Assembly: GCF_002115725.1 (NCBI RefSeq)
Contig: NZ_JFKD01000005.1
Coordinates: 62,001-126,000 of the forward strand
Length of the DNA: 64,000 bases
Direction: 5' to 3'
Source of the DNA: Marivita cryptomonadis
GTDB taxonomy: Bacteria > Pseudomonadota > Alphaproteobacteria > Rhodobacterales > Rhodobacteraceae
Shown here: positions 47,682 through 57,639 of the stretch, one piece after another
Layout: every line of letters starts with the position of its first letter
How positions within the stretch are numbered: position 1 is the first letter of the stretch
Notes under the pieces: model-generated
Seen by the model: the letters and a program-made list of their open reading frames with translations, nothing else
What the model was told of the DNA's origin: nothing
Database searches by the model: none
Translations under genes and position numbers: made by a program

Positions 47682-47733
47682 TGTGGCCTCTTGGTAAGGA
47701 TATTTCGTTTGGTGTCGCCGTTGGGTTATGAAA

Positions 47734-47763
47734 TTGCGCAAGTTTCTGCAAGTGCATTTTGCA
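47734..47763. promoter_or_regulatory. TGCAA/TTGCA-rich candidate regulator site upstream of mcl1
   Basis: TTGCGCAA (47734-47741) and TGCAAGTGCATTTTGCA (47747-47763) are close palindromic blocks in the mcl1-dgcN divergent region. TTGCAA-type sites are used by RamB/PccR-like regulators of acetyl-CoA metabolism in related bacteria. The assignment is tentative. The rest of the 259-bp gap shows nothing clear. Confidence 0.3.
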
Positions 47764-47940
47764 CCTGCGGAATCGTCGCTGCTCTGCAGCGAGTTTACTG
47801 GGCGCAAGATTCTCCCGGAATTTGGGCCAAAATCGAAGAAATTTTGTGCATTTGAGGGGGAATGCGAAGGTGGAGGCAATGCAATTCATGCCATGGCCTG
47901 CCATTCTTCTGCCAAACACGCTGCTTTACAGGGGACTGCA

Positions 47941-48942
47941 ATGATCAAAACACCGTATCTTTTGTTTTTGGGCGACGCACCGGATGGGCTGGCCGCCAAG
48001 GTGGCGCAAGGGATTAAGGATTGGCGTCCCGAAAATTGCGTGGGGCAGTTCCGGATGGAAGGGTGCAAGGCGGATCTTGGCCTGACCGACATGACCCTTG
48101 CCGAGGCCAAGGAGGCCGGGGCCAAAACGCTTGTGGTGGGTGTGGCAAACCGAGGGGGCAAGATCAGCCAAGCTTGGAAGAAGGTGCTTGTGATGGCGCT
48201 GGAGGAGGGGTTCGATCTGGCGTCCGGGCTGCATAACTTGCTGCGGGACGAACCCGATCTTGTGGCGGTGGCCGAGGCGACGGGGCGCGCGCTGCACGAC
48301 GTGCGGGTGCCCGAGGTCGAGTATCCCATCGCGGACGGGGTAAAGCGGTCGGGCAAGCGGGTGCTGGGTGTCGGCACCGATTGTTCGGTGGGCAAAATGT
48401 ATACCGGGCTTGCACTGGACAAATCCATGCGCGCGATGGAGATGAAAAGCACCTTCCGTGCCACTGGTCAGACGGGCATCCTGATCACAGGCGACGGCGT
48501 GCCCTTGGATGCGGTTGTGGCGGATTTCATGGCCGGGTCGATCGAATGGCTGACGCCTGACAACGACCCCGACCACTGGGATGTGATCGAAGGGCAGGGC
48601 AGCTTGTTCCACGTGTCGTTCTCGGGGGTCACTTTGGCGCTGATCCATGGAGGTCAGCCGGATGCGTTGATCCTGTGCCACGAGCCGACGCGCACCCATA
48701 TGCGCGGTCTCCCAGGTTATGATCTGCCTTCATTGGAAGCGTTGCGCGATATGGCGTTGCCGTTGGCGCGGATTGCCAATCCCGCATGCGTCGTGGCGGG
48801 GATTTCGATCAACACCCAGCACATGGGGGAGGCGGAAGCTGTGGCGTATCTCGAGGCTTTGGAGGATCGGATGGGTCTTCCTGCAGTCGATCCCTACCGG
48901 CATGGGGCAGATCGGTTGGCCGAGGCATTGGCCGCGTTGTAA
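47941..48942 (+). CDS. dgcN: D-glutamate N-acetyltransferase DgcN (DUF1611)
   Basis: 333 residues of the DUF1611 family: an N-terminal Rossmann-like domain and a C-terminal P-loop domain with GVGTDCSVGKMYT (about 142-154). Characterised marine DgcN acetylates D-glutamate, after which DgcA racemises N-acetyl-D-glutamate. The next gene is a DgcA-type enolase, supporting the call. The ATG at 47941 is chosen (MIKTPYLLFLGDAPDG); an open upstream extension is unlikely to be translated. Confidence 0.85.
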   Translation: MIKTPYLLFLGDAPDGLAAKVAQGIKDWRPENCVGQFRMEGCKADLGLTDMTLAEAKEAGAKTLVVGVANRGGKISQAWKKVLVMALEEGFDLASGLHNLLRDEPDLVAVAEATGRALHDVRVPEVEYPIADGVKRSGKRVLGVGTDCSVGKMYTGLALDKSMRAMEMKSTFRATGQTGILITGDGVPLDAVVADFMAGSIEWLTPDNDPDHWDVIEGQGSLFHVSFSGVTLALIHGGQPDALILCHEPTRTHMRGLPGYDLPSLEALRDMALPLARIANPACVVAGISINTQHMGEAEAVAYLEALEDRMGLPAVDPYRHGADRLAEALAAL

Positions 48943-48977
48943 TGATCTTTGGCGCGACGCCTGTGTTGGCGTCGCGG

Positions 48978-49002
48978 TTGCATATTTGAAAAAAGAAGAA
49001 GC
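48978..49002 (+). repeat. Dispersed GCATATTT-AAAAAGAAGAAG element, copy 4
   Basis: TTGCATATTTGAAAAAAGAA then GAAGC, inside the dgcN-dgcA operon and 13 bases before the dgcA start. The placement relative to the next gene mimics copy 1 in the urease operon. Confidence 0.65.
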
Positions 49003-49015
49003 AGGGGGCGGGCCC

Positions 49016-49978
49016 ATGATCGAGGTGACGCGCGATGTGTTTCGGTTGGCGCAGGTCTTTACGATCTCGCGTGGCAGCCGGACCGAAGCGAAAGTTTTGA
49101 CGGTGCGGGTGACGCGGGACGGTGTAACCGGCTGGGGCGAATGTGTGCCCTATGCGCGGTATGACGAGACCCTAGAGAGTGTGGAGGCACAGATCAGATC
49201 GTTGCCTGACGGGATTGACCGTACAGCATTGCAGGAGGCCTTGCCTGCCGGTGCCGCGCGGAATGCCATGGATTGCGCGCTTTGGGATCTGGAGGCGAAA
49301 CAGGCCGGGTGCCGGGTGTGGGAGCTTGCCGGATTGGAAGCCCCGCTGCCGGAAGTGACAGCGTACACGCTGTCGCTGGACACACCCGAGGTGATGCAGG
49401 CGCAAGCGGCGAAGAATGCGCATCGGCCCTTGCTCAAGATCAAGCTGGGCACGCCGGATGACATGCCACGTCTCGAGGCTGTGCGCGCGGGTGCGCCCGA
49501 TGCGCGGATCATCGTCGATGCCAATGAAGGCTGGTCGGCAGAGGTCTACGCTGATCTCGCGCCGCATCTTTTGCGTCTAGGCGTGGCGCTGGTCGAGCAG
49601 CCTTTGCCTGCAGGTGAGGATGATGCGCTGTTGGGGGTGGACCGCCCTGTTCCGCTTTGTGCCGATGAGAGCTGCCACGACCGGTCGTCGTTGCCCAAGC
49701 TTAAGGGCAAGTATGACATGGCGAATATCAAGCTCGATAAAACCGGCGGGCTGACCGAGGCGCTGGCCCTACGCGATGCGGCGCGGGCCGAGGGGTACGA
49801 TGTCATGGTGGGTTGCATGGTCGGATCGTCGCTGGCAATGGCCCCGGCGGTTCTGGTGGCGCAGGGAGCGGCCATCACCGATCTGGATGGGCCGCTTTTG
49901 CTGGCCGAGGACCGCGCGCATGGGCTGCGTTTCGACGAGGCAGGTGTGCATCCGTCCGACCCGTCGCTTTGGGGGTGA
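49016..49978 (+). CDS. dgcA: N-acetyl-D-glutamate racemase DgcA (enolase superfamily)
   Basis: 320 residues of the muconate-lactonising/dipeptide-epimerase branch of the enolase superfamily. Catalytic Lys lies in LLKIKLG, metal ligands in IIVDANEG, VEQPLP and ADESCHD, and the second Lys in NIKLDKTGG. Alone it would be called a dipeptide epimerase; adjacency to dgcN points to N-acetyl-D-glutamate racemisation. The ATG at 49016 is preferred. Confidence 0.85.
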   Translation: MIEVTRDVFRLAQVFTISRGSRTEAKVLTVRVTRDGVTGWGECVPYARYDETLESVEAQIRSLPDGIDRTALQEALPAGAARNAMDCALWDLEAKQAGCRVWELAGLEAPLPEVTAYTLSLDTPEVMQAQAAKNAHRPLLKIKLGTPDDMPRLEAVRAGAPDARIIVDANEGWSAEVYADLAPHLLRLGVALVEQPLPAGEDDALLGVDRPVPLCADESCHDRSSLPKLKGKYDMANIKLDKTGGLTEALALRDAARAEGYDVMVGCMVGSSLAMAPAVLVAQGAAITDLDGPLLLAEDRAHGLRFDEAGVHPSDPSLWG

Positions 49979-49981
49979 GGC

Positions 49982-50989
49982 CTAGTCGGTGCGCCTGTCA
50001 ATGCAGGCGGTATTGCCATCCAGTCGCACATCGTAGCCATCCACTGCGGCAGGGTATTCGATCTGAACACAGAGCGAAAACGCGGAGGCCGCTGTTCTGT
50101 CATAGGTGATGTCGCTGGCAAAGCCGGTGAGCCGCGTAGGATTTCTGGCGCAGGTCATCGGGTCGAATGTGGCTGGCAAAGCGGCGCGGTCGATGCCTGT
50201 GCATTGGGCCACGTCGTTGGTGAGCGTGCGCAGATCAGATATCCGCCACCGGTCGCGCTGTTCGATCTGGCCCTGCGCCGGGCCGCCGACCTGCCAAAAC
50301 GTCAGCACGAGCGACAAGATCGCCAAGCCGATCAGAATCCAGCCCGCCGGGAGTGGGATCGCCATGTTCGGGATTTTGCGGGCTTCGCCGAAATAGGCGA
50401 GCACCACCGCCGCAATCAGCGCCACGGTCGCGGATTTGATCAGAAAGCGCACGGTGATCTGGCCGTCGAGCCAGCTGTAGATCAGGTAGAGCGCGTCACC
50501 CAAGAGCGTGATCGTTGCCACAAGCATCGCCAGCGCAGACAGCCAACGGCGCACGGTGCCGTGCTTGCGTGCGGGATCAGCGGTGGAGGCCTGCCGATCT
50601 TTGCGATCAAGTGCCCAGAACACCGGCACAAAGACGATGAGTGCTGCCATTGACCACCGCAGACCGGACAGCCGCCCGTAGGCCGCAGATTCGCCCGGTT
50701 CGGGCAACCAGATGTTGATCTGTGCAAACAGGAGGGTGAGCGTGCTGCCGACCACCATACCGAACACCACAAAGAGCAGACTGTAGAACAACGCGTCACG
50801 CGCTGCGGTAGATCGCATGGGGCGTGGCACGGCACCGGCTCCGTCTTGATGGAGCCAGCCTGCAAGGGCGGCGTCGATCTCGGTGTCTGTCCAGTTGGCG
50901 GCGCGCAGGCTTTTGGCGATGTCGTCTTGCGACTGACCCGATTGCAAGGCGTCGCGGATATAGCGGGAGAGCTCTGATGGTATCTGCAT
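49982..50989 (-). CDS. DUF5671-like membrane protein
   Basis: 335 residues: a short N-terminal helical domain (about 1-50, DDIAKSLRAANWTDTEIDAA, resembling a UBA-like fold) and five hydrophobic helices (about 65-250), then an extracytoplasmic tail with three Cys (DVAQCTGID, TCARNP, FSLCVQ). Resembles DUF5671 proteins. Convergent with dgcA. Function unknown. The ATG at 50989 is preferred to the one at 51013. Confidence 0.7.
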   Translation of the reverse strand: MQIPSELSRYIRDALQSGQSQDDIAKSLRAANWTDTEIDAALAGWLHQDGAGAVPRPMRSTAARDALFYSLLFVVFGMVVGSTLTLLFAQINIWLPEPGESAAYGRLSGLRWSMAALIVFVPVFWALDRKDRQASTADPARKHGTVRRWLSALAMLVATITLLGDALYLIYSWLDGQITVRFLIKSATVALIAAVVLAYFGEARKIPNMAIPLPAGWILIGLAILSLVLTFWQVGGPAQGQIEQRDRWRISDLRTLTNDVAQCTGIDRAALPATFDPMTCARNPTRLTGFASDITYDRTAASAFSLCVQIEYPAAVDGYDVRLDGNTACIDRRTD

Positions 50990-51140
50990 TCGTTGCCTTT
51001 GAATGTGCTGCACCGTCCATGGGACGGCGGCAGTGCTGCGCGGTCAATGATTTTGTTTTGCCGCACGTTGCGGAGGAAAGGACGATTTTGATCACACACC
51101 AGTTCCAGCGTTTTCGACTGCTTTTTCGGGCTGCACTGAT

Positions 51141-52070
51141 ATGCTTGTCGCGACTGATACCATCCAAGGGGACAAAGCTGTGATTGATCAAGATAACGAC
51201 ATCCGTTGGCTGAGTTGGACAGGTATGGAAACTCATATGATCTTTAATCTCGGCATGGATTTGCCCGGATTTGCGTCTTTTCCGTTGCTGGACACCGAAC
51301 CGGGGCGTGCGCTCCTGCGAAAGCTCTACCGCGACCAAATCGCCGTTGCGCAGGAAACGGGCTGTGGTGCCTGCCTTGAGAGTGTGACCTGGATGGCGAA
51401 TGCGGATCGAGCGGCGGCTTTGGGATATGATGCGGGGGACTTGAAGCGGATCAATCGGGAGGCAATCGGATTTCTCAAGGAACTTGAGGCCGAGATTCCA
51501 GTGTGTATCTCGGGGCAAATCGGCCCGCGTGGTGATGGCTATGAGGCAGGGGCAATGACCACCGACGCCGCGCAGGCGTATCACGCCCCCCAGATCGCGG
51601 TCTTGGCGGAGGCCGGCTGTGACATGATTTCGGCCTTTACCATCGGAACGGTGGACGAAGCGATTGGCATGGTGCGTGCGGCTGCGGTCGTGGGTGTCCC
51701 AATTTCCGTAGCGTTGACGGTCGAGACGGATGGGCGATTGCCGGATGGTACAATCCTGAGCGACGCCATCTCGCGCATCGACGCTGCACCCTCTGACGGC
51801 GTGAGCGGCTATCTGGTGAACTGCGCGCATCCTGACCATCTCGTGCTTGAGGAGGCTGGGGCGCGGCTGAGTGGGTTGGTCGTCAATGCCTCGCGGCTTA
51901 GTCATGCTGAATTGGACGAGGCAGAGGAACTGGAGAATGGCAACCCGGATGAGTTGGGTCGACAGATGGGTGACTTGGCCAAAAAATACCCACAGATGCG
52001 CGTTTTTGGCGGGTGTTGCGGCACAGATATGCGCCATCTGCGCGCGATTGGGCGCGGGGTGCATGGATGA
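51141..52070 (+). CDS. Homocysteine S-methyltransferase family protein
   Basis: About 309 residues of the Pfam S-methyl_trans TIM barrel. Zinc ligands are visible as Cys in VNCAHPDH and the Cys pair in FGGCCGTD near the C-terminus. Family members methylate homocysteine or related thiols, using S-methylmethionine, betaine or SAM. Opens WLSWTGMETHMIF, related to the family's GGLET. Start uncertain: ATG 51141, or GTG 51180 with AAGGGG upstream. Lies 57 bp before the D-amino acid aminotransferase. Confidence 0.82.
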   Translation: MLVATDTIQGDKAVIDQDNDIRWLSWTGMETHMIFNLGMDLPGFASFPLLDTEPGRALLRKLYRDQIAVAQETGCGACLESVTWMANADRAAALGYDAGDLKRINREAIGFLKELEAEIPVCISGQIGPRGDGYEAGAMTTDAAQAYHAPQIAVLAEAGCDMISAFTIGTVDEAIGMVRAAAVVGVPISVALTVETDGRLPDGTILSDAISRIDAAPSDGVSGYLVNCAHPDHLVLEEAGARLSGLVVNASRLSHAELDEAEELENGNPDELGRQMGDLAKKYPQMRVFGGCCGTDMRHLRAIGRGVHG

Positions 52071-52127
52071 CAGCTTGACGACCCGCGTCTCTCGCGCCAT
52101 CCCACACTTAGAAAAAGGAGATCGCCC

Positions 52128-52991
52128 ATGACCCGCACCGTATTTGTGAACGGAGACTATCTGCCCGAGGATGAAGCGAAAGTTTCGATTTTCGACCGGG
52201 CGTTCCTGATGGCGGACGGGGTTTATGAGGTGACATCCGTTCTGGATGGAAAGCTGATTGATTTCGCAGGCCATGCAAAGCGGTTGGAGCGGTCGTTGAC
52301 CGAGCTCGACATCAAGAAACCGGCGGTGTTCGATGATCTGTTGGAGATCCACCGCGAATTGGTGCGGGTGAACGGGATCGAGGATGGGTTGGTCTATTTG
52401 CAGATCACCCGCGGCGCCCCGGGGGACCGGGATTTCGTGTTCCCTGATCCGGAAACGACAGAGCCGACCGTGGTACTGTTCACCCAGAATAAGCCCGGTC
52501 TGGCGGACAGCCCGGCGGCAAAGACGGGGATGAAGATCATTTCCATCGAAGACGTGCGCTGGGGGCGGCGGGACATCAAGACGGTGCAATTGCTCTACCC
52601 GTCGATGGGCAAGATGATGGCCAAAAAGGCTGGCGCCGATGATGCGTGGATGGTGCAAGACGGGCATGTGACCGAGGGCACGAGCAACAACGCCTATATC
52701 ATCAAAGGCAACACAATCGTCACGCGGGCGCTGTCGAATGACATTTTGCATGGGATCACTCGCGCTGCCGTGCTGCGGTTCGCCAAAGAAGCGCAGATGC
52801 AGGTGGAAGAGCGCAATTTCACCATCGATGAGGCGAAAGAGGCGGATGAAGCCTTTATCACCTCGGCCTCGGCCTTTGTCATGCCGGTGATCGAGATTGA
52901 CGGTGTGGCCTTGGGTGACGGCACGCCGGGCGCACGGACGGCGCGTCTGCGCGAAATTTACCTTGATGAGAGCCGCAAGGCCGCGATCTGA
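52128..52991 (+). CDS. dat: D-amino acid aminotransferase
   Basis: A 287-residue fold-type IV PLP enzyme. FVNGDYLPEDEAKVSIFDRA and MADGVYEV are DAT signatures. The Schiff-base Lys lies in DIKTVQLLYPSM and the PLP Glu/Thr region in VTEGTSNNAYII. It transfers the amino group of D-amino acids to 2-oxoglutarate or makes D-Glu/D-Ala in reverse. The start follows AAAAAGGAGATCGCCC. The FAD oxidoreductase starts 3 bp later. Confidence 0.92.
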   Translation: MTRTVFVNGDYLPEDEAKVSIFDRAFLMADGVYEVTSVLDGKLIDFAGHAKRLERSLTELDIKKPAVFDDLLEIHRELVRVNGIEDGLVYLQITRGAPGDRDFVFPDPETTEPTVVLFTQNKPGLADSPAAKTGMKIISIEDVRWGRRDIKTVQLLYPSMGKMMAKKAGADDAWMVQDGHVTEGTSNNAYIIKGNTIVTRALSNDILHGITRAAVLRFAKEAQMQVEERNFTIDEAKEADEAFITSASAFVMPVIEIDGVALGDGTPGARTARLREIYLDESRKAAI

Positions 52992-52994
52992 TCC

Positions 52995-54194
52995 ATGGGC
53001 ACGCAGCCCGCACGAGACAGCTATGATGTGGTGATCGTCGGTGGGGCGATCATGGGGTCGGCGGTTGCGTGGTTCCTGACAGATCTGGGCTTTGATGGGC
53101 GCATTCTGGTCGTGGACCGGGATATGAGTTTCGCGAAGACCGCGACGGCGACCTCGACATCGTGTATCCGGCAGCAGTTCTCGACCGAGCTGAATGTGCG
53201 GATCAGCCAGTTCGGGGCAGACTTCATCACTGACCTGCGCGGTTTCATGGGGGGCGATCCGCGTGTGCCGCAACTGGGTATCCGCAATTTCGGCTATCTC
53301 TATCTGGCGGACACGGATGCCTTTGCCGATGATCTGCGCGGGCGGGCTTTGGTGCAGCAGGGGGCCGGGGCGGCAACACGTTTGCTGTCACGTGACCAGA
53401 TCGCGCGGCTGTATCCGTTCTACGCGTTGGACGACATCGTTCTGGGGTCGATCAACACGCGGGGCGAGGGGTATTTTGACAGCATGGCCGTCTTTGAGTG
53501 GCTGCGCAGACAGGCACAGGAACGCGGTGTCGAATACCTTGAGGCCGAGGTTGTTGGGATGGAAGTTGCAGGGGCGCGGGTGCAGTCGGTCACGTTGGGT
53601 GATGGGGCGCGGGTTGCCTGCGGGCAGGTGATCAACGCCGCCGGTCCGCGTGCCGGGCATGTGGCGGGGCTGGCTGGGATCGACCTGCCGGTCGAGCCGC
53701 GCAAGCGCTATTCGTGGGTGTTCAAGGCCGAACAGCCGCTGGATCGGGATTTGCCTCTGACGATTGATCCTTCAGGCCTGCACGTGCGTGAAAACGGCGG
53801 CGGGACGTATCAGGCGGGGGGGCATTTCGGCGATGACCCGGCGGTGGCGTTCGACGATTTCGCGATGGATCATGGGTTGTGGGAGGCTGAGGTCTGGCCG
53901 CTTTTGGCTGCGCGTATTCCGCAGTTCGAGACGATCAAGCTGACCCATAGCTGGGTTGGTCATTATGAGATGAACACTTTTGACCACAACGCAGTGTTGG
54001 GGGCGCATCCCGAAGTTTCTAACTTTCTGTTTATCAATGGCTTTTCCGGTCATGGATTGCAGCAGGCACCAGCGATGGGGCGGGGGCTGGCGGAATGGCT
54101 GTGCTTTGGCAGCTACCAGACACTTGACCTGAGCGAGTTCCATTTCGACCGTTTGCTGAATGGTGTGCCGCAGGTCGAAAAAGCTGTAATCTAA
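52995..54194 (+). CDS. FAD-dependent oxidoreductase (DadA/sarcosine oxidase-like)
   Basis: A 399-residue DAO-family flavoenzyme. N-terminal Rossmann dinucleotide site VVIVGGAIMGSAVAWFL with the acidic strand end VVDRD, and a C-terminal FLFINGFSGHGLQQAPAMG closing segment. It oxidises an amine or amino acid to an imine. Coupled to dat (3 bp), so a D-amino acid or N-methyl amino acid is a reasonable substrate. The 3' end overlaps the convergent P450 by 4 bp. Confidence 0.88.
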   Translation: MGTQPARDSYDVVIVGGAIMGSAVAWFLTDLGFDGRILVVDRDMSFAKTATATSTSCIRQQFSTELNVRISQFGADFITDLRGFMGGDPRVPQLGIRNFGYLYLADTDAFADDLRGRALVQQGAGAATRLLSRDQIARLYPFYALDDIVLGSINTRGEGYFDSMAVFEWLRRQAQERGVEYLEAEVVGMEVAGARVQSVTLGDGARVACGQVINAAGPRAGHVAGLAGIDLPVEPRKRYSWVFKAEQPLDRDLPLTIDPSGLHVRENGGGTYQAGGHFGDDPAVAFDDFAMDHGLWEAEVWPLLAARIPQFETIKLTHSWVGHYEMNTFDHNAVLGAHPEVSNFLFINGFSGHGLQQAPAMGRGLAEWLCFGSYQTLDLSEFHFDRLLNGVPQVEKAVI

Positions 54195-55573
54195 ACCGGT
54201 TCCACCTCGAGCCAGACGCCACCTTCGGGGCGCAGGGTGATGATCATCACCGGGTCAGGATCGACGCCCTTAACCGATTTGAAACGGAATCGCCCTAGCA
54301 AGGTCGCAAGGATGATCACCGCCTCCTGCACCGCAAAGCTGGCACCGATGCAGATGCGGGGACCATCCCCAAAGGGCAAATAGGCGTATCGGTCGGGCTT
54401 TGTGCCGTTGGCCCAACGGTCGGGGGCAAAACTGTCGGGTTCGTCCCAAAGTAGGTGTGAACGGTGCAGTGCGTAGATCGGGATGATCACGGTGTCGCCG
54501 GGATTGATCGGCGTGTCGCAAAGCGTGTCCTTGGCAAGCGCGGTGCGTGACACGATGGCGGCTGGCGGATAAAGGCGCAGCGCCTCGTCGATGATCTGCC
54601 GGATATAGGGCAGGTTGGGCACGTCATCGGCTGTGGCTGCGCGACCTTGCAGAACGGTTTGCGCCTCATCGCGGGCGCGGGCCTGTGCCTTCGGGTCAAA
54701 GGCACAAAGGTACAGAGACCATGCCAGTGTCAAGGCGGTGGTCTCGTGCCCGGCCACGATGAAGGTCAGCAGGTTGTCGCGAATTTCTTCCGTTGTCATG
54801 CGACGGCCGGATTTCGGATCTTCGCCGTCAAGCAGCAGATCAAGCAGGTCTGGCACACCCTGTGACCCCTCTGCCTGACGCGCGTTGATCACCCGGTCGG
54901 CGGCGTCTTTCATGTCGCCCATGCCGTTGGCTGAAAGGTTGCGACCGGGGCGCGGAATCCAATCGGGCAGGCCAAGCACATCGAAGAGCGACACCTTGCC
55001 CGCGTCCGAAATATAGATATCGATCGCCCGGTGCACGGCGGCGCGGTCAAACCCGCTTTCGCCTGAAAAGGTTACGTCGGAAATCACGTCAAAGGTGGCG
55101 GTGACCATTTCATCCAGCATGTTCACCGCGCGGTTGCCGACCTTCGCGATGCGCTCTGACGACCGTTCTGCAGCGCGTGTCATTACCGGGGCCAAGGCGG
55201 TGACGTTGCGGTGGGAAAATGCCGGTGCGGCCGTACGGCGCTGCCAGCGCCAGTGCTTGCCCTCAGCGATAAATAGCGACTCGCCAATCGCTGGGCGCAA
55301 CAGGTTCTTGGTAACAATAGATTTCGGATAGGTGTCGACATTTTCCAAAAGCACACGCCGGATTGCCAATGGATCTGTCAACATATGCCACGGCGTTCCG
55401 GTCTGGCCCGACACGATCGGCATTCGGGTCGACACCTCGGGGATGATGTTGAGCAAATTCTGGCGAGAGGCCTGCCAACTTTGCAGTAGATTGAGCGGTT
55501 CGCGCACAAGGTCCGCGCGCACTGGCAGGCGTTCGGTGGGAAGCATGTTTGGGAGCTGTGACTTGGTTTGCAT
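54191..55573 (-). CDS. Cytochrome P450
   Basis: A 460-residue monooxygenase. I-helix AGHETTALTLAW, ExxR in EALRLYPPA, and the haem-binding loop FGDGPRICIGASFA with the axial Cys. Overall it resembles CYP102/CYP4-like bacterial fatty-acid hydroxylases rather than camphor types, judged by the YLPFGDGPRICIG form. No ferredoxin or reductase gene adjoins it, so electron partners are elsewhere. Substrate unknown. Confidence 0.93.
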   Translation of the reverse strand: MQTKSQLPNMLPTERLPVRADLVREPLNLLQSWQASRQNLLNIIPEVSTRMPIVSGQTGTPWHMLTDPLAIRRVLLENVDTYPKSIVTKNLLRPAIGESLFIAEGKHWRWQRRTAAPAFSHRNVTALAPVMTRAAERSSERIAKVGNRAVNMLDEMVTATFDVISDVTFSGESGFDRAAVHRAIDIYISDAGKVSLFDVLGLPDWIPRPGRNLSANGMGDMKDAADRVINARQAEGSQGVPDLLDLLLDGEDPKSGRRMTTEEIRDNLLTFIVAGHETTALTLAWSLYLCAFDPKAQARARDEAQTVLQGRAATADDVPNLPYIRQIIDEALRLYPPAAIVSRTALAKDTLCDTPINPGDTVIIPIYALHRSHLLWDEPDSFAPDRWANGTKPDRYAYLPFGDGPRICIGASFAVQEAVIILATLLGRFRFKSVKGVDPDPVMIITLRPEGGVWLEVEPV

Positions 55574-55679
55574 CTCACCAAGAAGTTAGGCCGCTAAACG
55601 CGGGCTGCCAGTGGCGCTGCGTTGCGCCGCCTGCAACGCTGGGTTAGACAGAACCGGATGATATCCCGGGGGGGACGCG

Positions 55680-56297
55680 ATGCGCCGCTTTTTTGTTGCC
55701 TTGCCATTGCTTGTGGCACTCGCTGCCTGCGGCAGTTCCACCCGAGATCTTGAAGAACCCACAGAACCGATGGGCGATTTTCGCATCGGCCATATCGGTG
55801 TTGTCGCACCCAATCTGCAAAAGCTATTGGTGTCACGCGACGCAACCGAAGAGGAATGGATCGCAGCGGTCACCACCGCGCTGGGCGACCGGTTCAGCCG
55901 TTTTGAAGGCGATAAATACTACCATCTTGGCGTCAGCGTCGAAGCCTATTCCCTGCCGCCGCCCATCATTCCCGGCAAGTCCGCTGTCGCCTTGAACGTG
56001 ACATTGTGGGACGATGCTGCACAGGCCAAGATGAACACCGAGCCGAAACAGATCCAAGTGATCAAGGTGTTCGAGTCGCGTATTTCCAAGAACCGGGATC
56101 AGCAATTGACAGGCTTGGCCGAAGAAGCGGCACGCCTCGTTGAAGTCTGGATGCGTGAAATGCAAGAGAGTGATGGATGGTTCATGGGCAGCGCCGACGC
56201 CACCTTACCTGCCGCTCCGACAGTGTCCGGGGCGGCGCTTCCAGCCGCCGCGACGGATCAGGAATCGGCAGGCGCACCGCTCTCAGTCACCCGCTGA
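55680..56297 (+). CDS. Hypothetical lipoprotein
   Basis: 205 residues: a lipobox LAAC (Cys near residue 17), a folded middle (about 30-170) and a low-complexity Ala/Pro-rich tail. The body (DRFSRFEGDKYYHLGVSVEA; QIQVIKVFESRISKNRDQQL) resembles alphaproteobacterial lipoproteins of unknown function. The start ATG at 55680 lies in GGGGACGCGATG. Divergent from the P450. Confidence 0.75.
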   Translation: MRRFFVALPLLVALAACGSSTRDLEEPTEPMGDFRIGHIGVVAPNLQKLLVSRDATEEEWIAAVTTALGDRFSRFEGDKYYHLGVSVEAYSLPPPIIPGKSAVALNVTLWDDAAQAKMNTEPKQIQVIKVFESRISKNRDQQLTGLAEEAARLVEVWMREMQESDGWFMGSADATLPAAPTVSGAALPAAATDQESAGAPLSVTR

Positions 56298-56437
56298 ACA
56301 AAGTCGCCCCGATCTTGCGGTATTGCTACCTGGCCACTTGGTGCGTTTGGGCTTGATTTTCCGGTTTTCTACGCATAGATCGCCCGCGATGAAAACCGGG
56401 TCGGGTGGACCCCCCAATTCACGAGGCGTCTGTAGAG

Positions 56438-57613
56438 ATGGGCAAGGAAAAGTTTGAGCGCGGTAAGCCGCACTGCAACATTGGCACGATTGGTCACGTT
56501 GACCACGGCAAGACGACGCTGACGGCGGCGATCACGAAGTACTTTGGTGACTTCAAGGCGTATGACCAGATCGACGGCGCGCCGGAAGAGAAGGCCCGTG
56601 GTATCACGATCTCGACCGCGCACGTGGAATACGAAACCGACGCGCGTCACTATGCGCATGTCGACTGCCCCGGCCACGCCGACTATGTGAAGAACATGAT
56701 CACCGGTGCCGCCCAGATGGATGGCGCGATCCTGGTTGTGAACGCCGCTGACGGCCCGATGCCGCAGACCCGCGAGCACATCCTGCTGGGCCGCCAGGTG
56801 GGTATCCCCGCCATGGTCGTGTTCATGAACAAGGTTGACCAGGTTGACGATCCGGAACTTCTGGAACTCGTCGAGATGGAAATCCGCGAATTGCTGTCGA
56901 CCTACGACTTCCCGGGCGACGATATTCCGATCGTAGCGGGCTCTGCTCTGCACGCGATGAACGGCACTGAGCCGGAAATCGGTGAGAACAAGATCCGCGA
57001 ACTGATGGCGGCGGTAGACGAGTACATCCCGCAGCCGGCACGTGCGATCGACCAGCCGTTCCTGATGCCGATCGAAGACGTGTTCTCGATCTCGGGTCGT
57101 GGTACGGTTGTGACCGGTCGTATCGAGCGTGGCGTGATCAACGTTGGCGACACCATCGAAATCGTTGGCATCAAGGACACCAAATCGACGACCTGTACCG
57201 GCGTTGAAATGTTCCGCAAGCTGCTGGATCGTGGTGAAGCAGGCGACAACGTGGGCGTTCTGCTGCGCGGCATCGACCGTGAGGGCGTTGAGCGTGGTCA
57301 GGTTCTGTGCAAGCCGAAGTCGGTGAACCCGCACACGAAGTTCGAAGCCGAGGTCTACATTCTGACCAAGGAAGAAGGCGGTCGTCACACACCGTTCTTT
57401 GCGAACTACCGTCCGCAGTTCTACTTCCGGACCACAGACGTGACGGGCACCGTGACGCTGCCGGAAGGTACCGAGATGGTGATGCCGGGCGACAACCTGA
57501 AGTTCGACGTTGAACTGATCGCGCCGATCGCCATGGAAGACGGCCTCCGCTTCGCCATCCGCGAAGGCGGCCGCACCGTAGGCTCCGGCGTCGTGTCCAA
57601 AATCGTCGAGTAA
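56438..57613 (+). CDS. tuf: Elongation factor Tu
   Basis: The 391-residue translational GTPase that delivers aminoacyl-tRNA. G1 [10 protein letters not shown]3 DCPGHADY and G4 NKVD are intact, and the C-terminus reads [10 protein letters not shown]. The ATG at 56438 ([10 protein letters not shown]) is the family start; an in-frame ATG at 56405 would add 11 unlikely residues. Near secE/nusG/rplK as is usual, but separated from them by the tandem-gene/IS region. Terminator at 57640. Confidence 0.98.
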   Translation: MGKEKFERGKPHCNIGTIGHVDHGKTTLTAAITKYFGDFKAYDQIDGAPEEKARGITISTAHVEYETDARHYAHVDCPGHADYVKNMITGAAQMDGAILVVNAADGPMPQTREHILLGRQVGIPAMVVFMNKVDQVDDPELLELVEMEIRELLSTYDFPGDDIPIVAGSALHAMNGTEPEIGENKIRELMAAVDEYIPQPARAIDQPFLMPIEDVFSISGRGTVVTGRIERGVINVGDTIEIVGIKDTKSTTCTGVEMFRKLLDRGEAGDNVGVLLRGIDREGVERGQVLCKPKSVNPHTKFEAEVYILTKEEGGRHTPFFANYRPQFYFRTTDVTGTVTLPEGTEMVMPGDNLKFDVELIAPIAMEDGLRFAIREGGRTVGSGVVSKIVE

Positions 57614-57639
57614 ACCTCAACGATCCTTTGAGTGACAGA

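Noticed and set aside
50796..53273. 825-codon minus-strand open frame across three plus-strand genes
   Set aside because: It overlaps three well-supported genes and has low-complexity His/Arg-rich composition typical of shadow frames.
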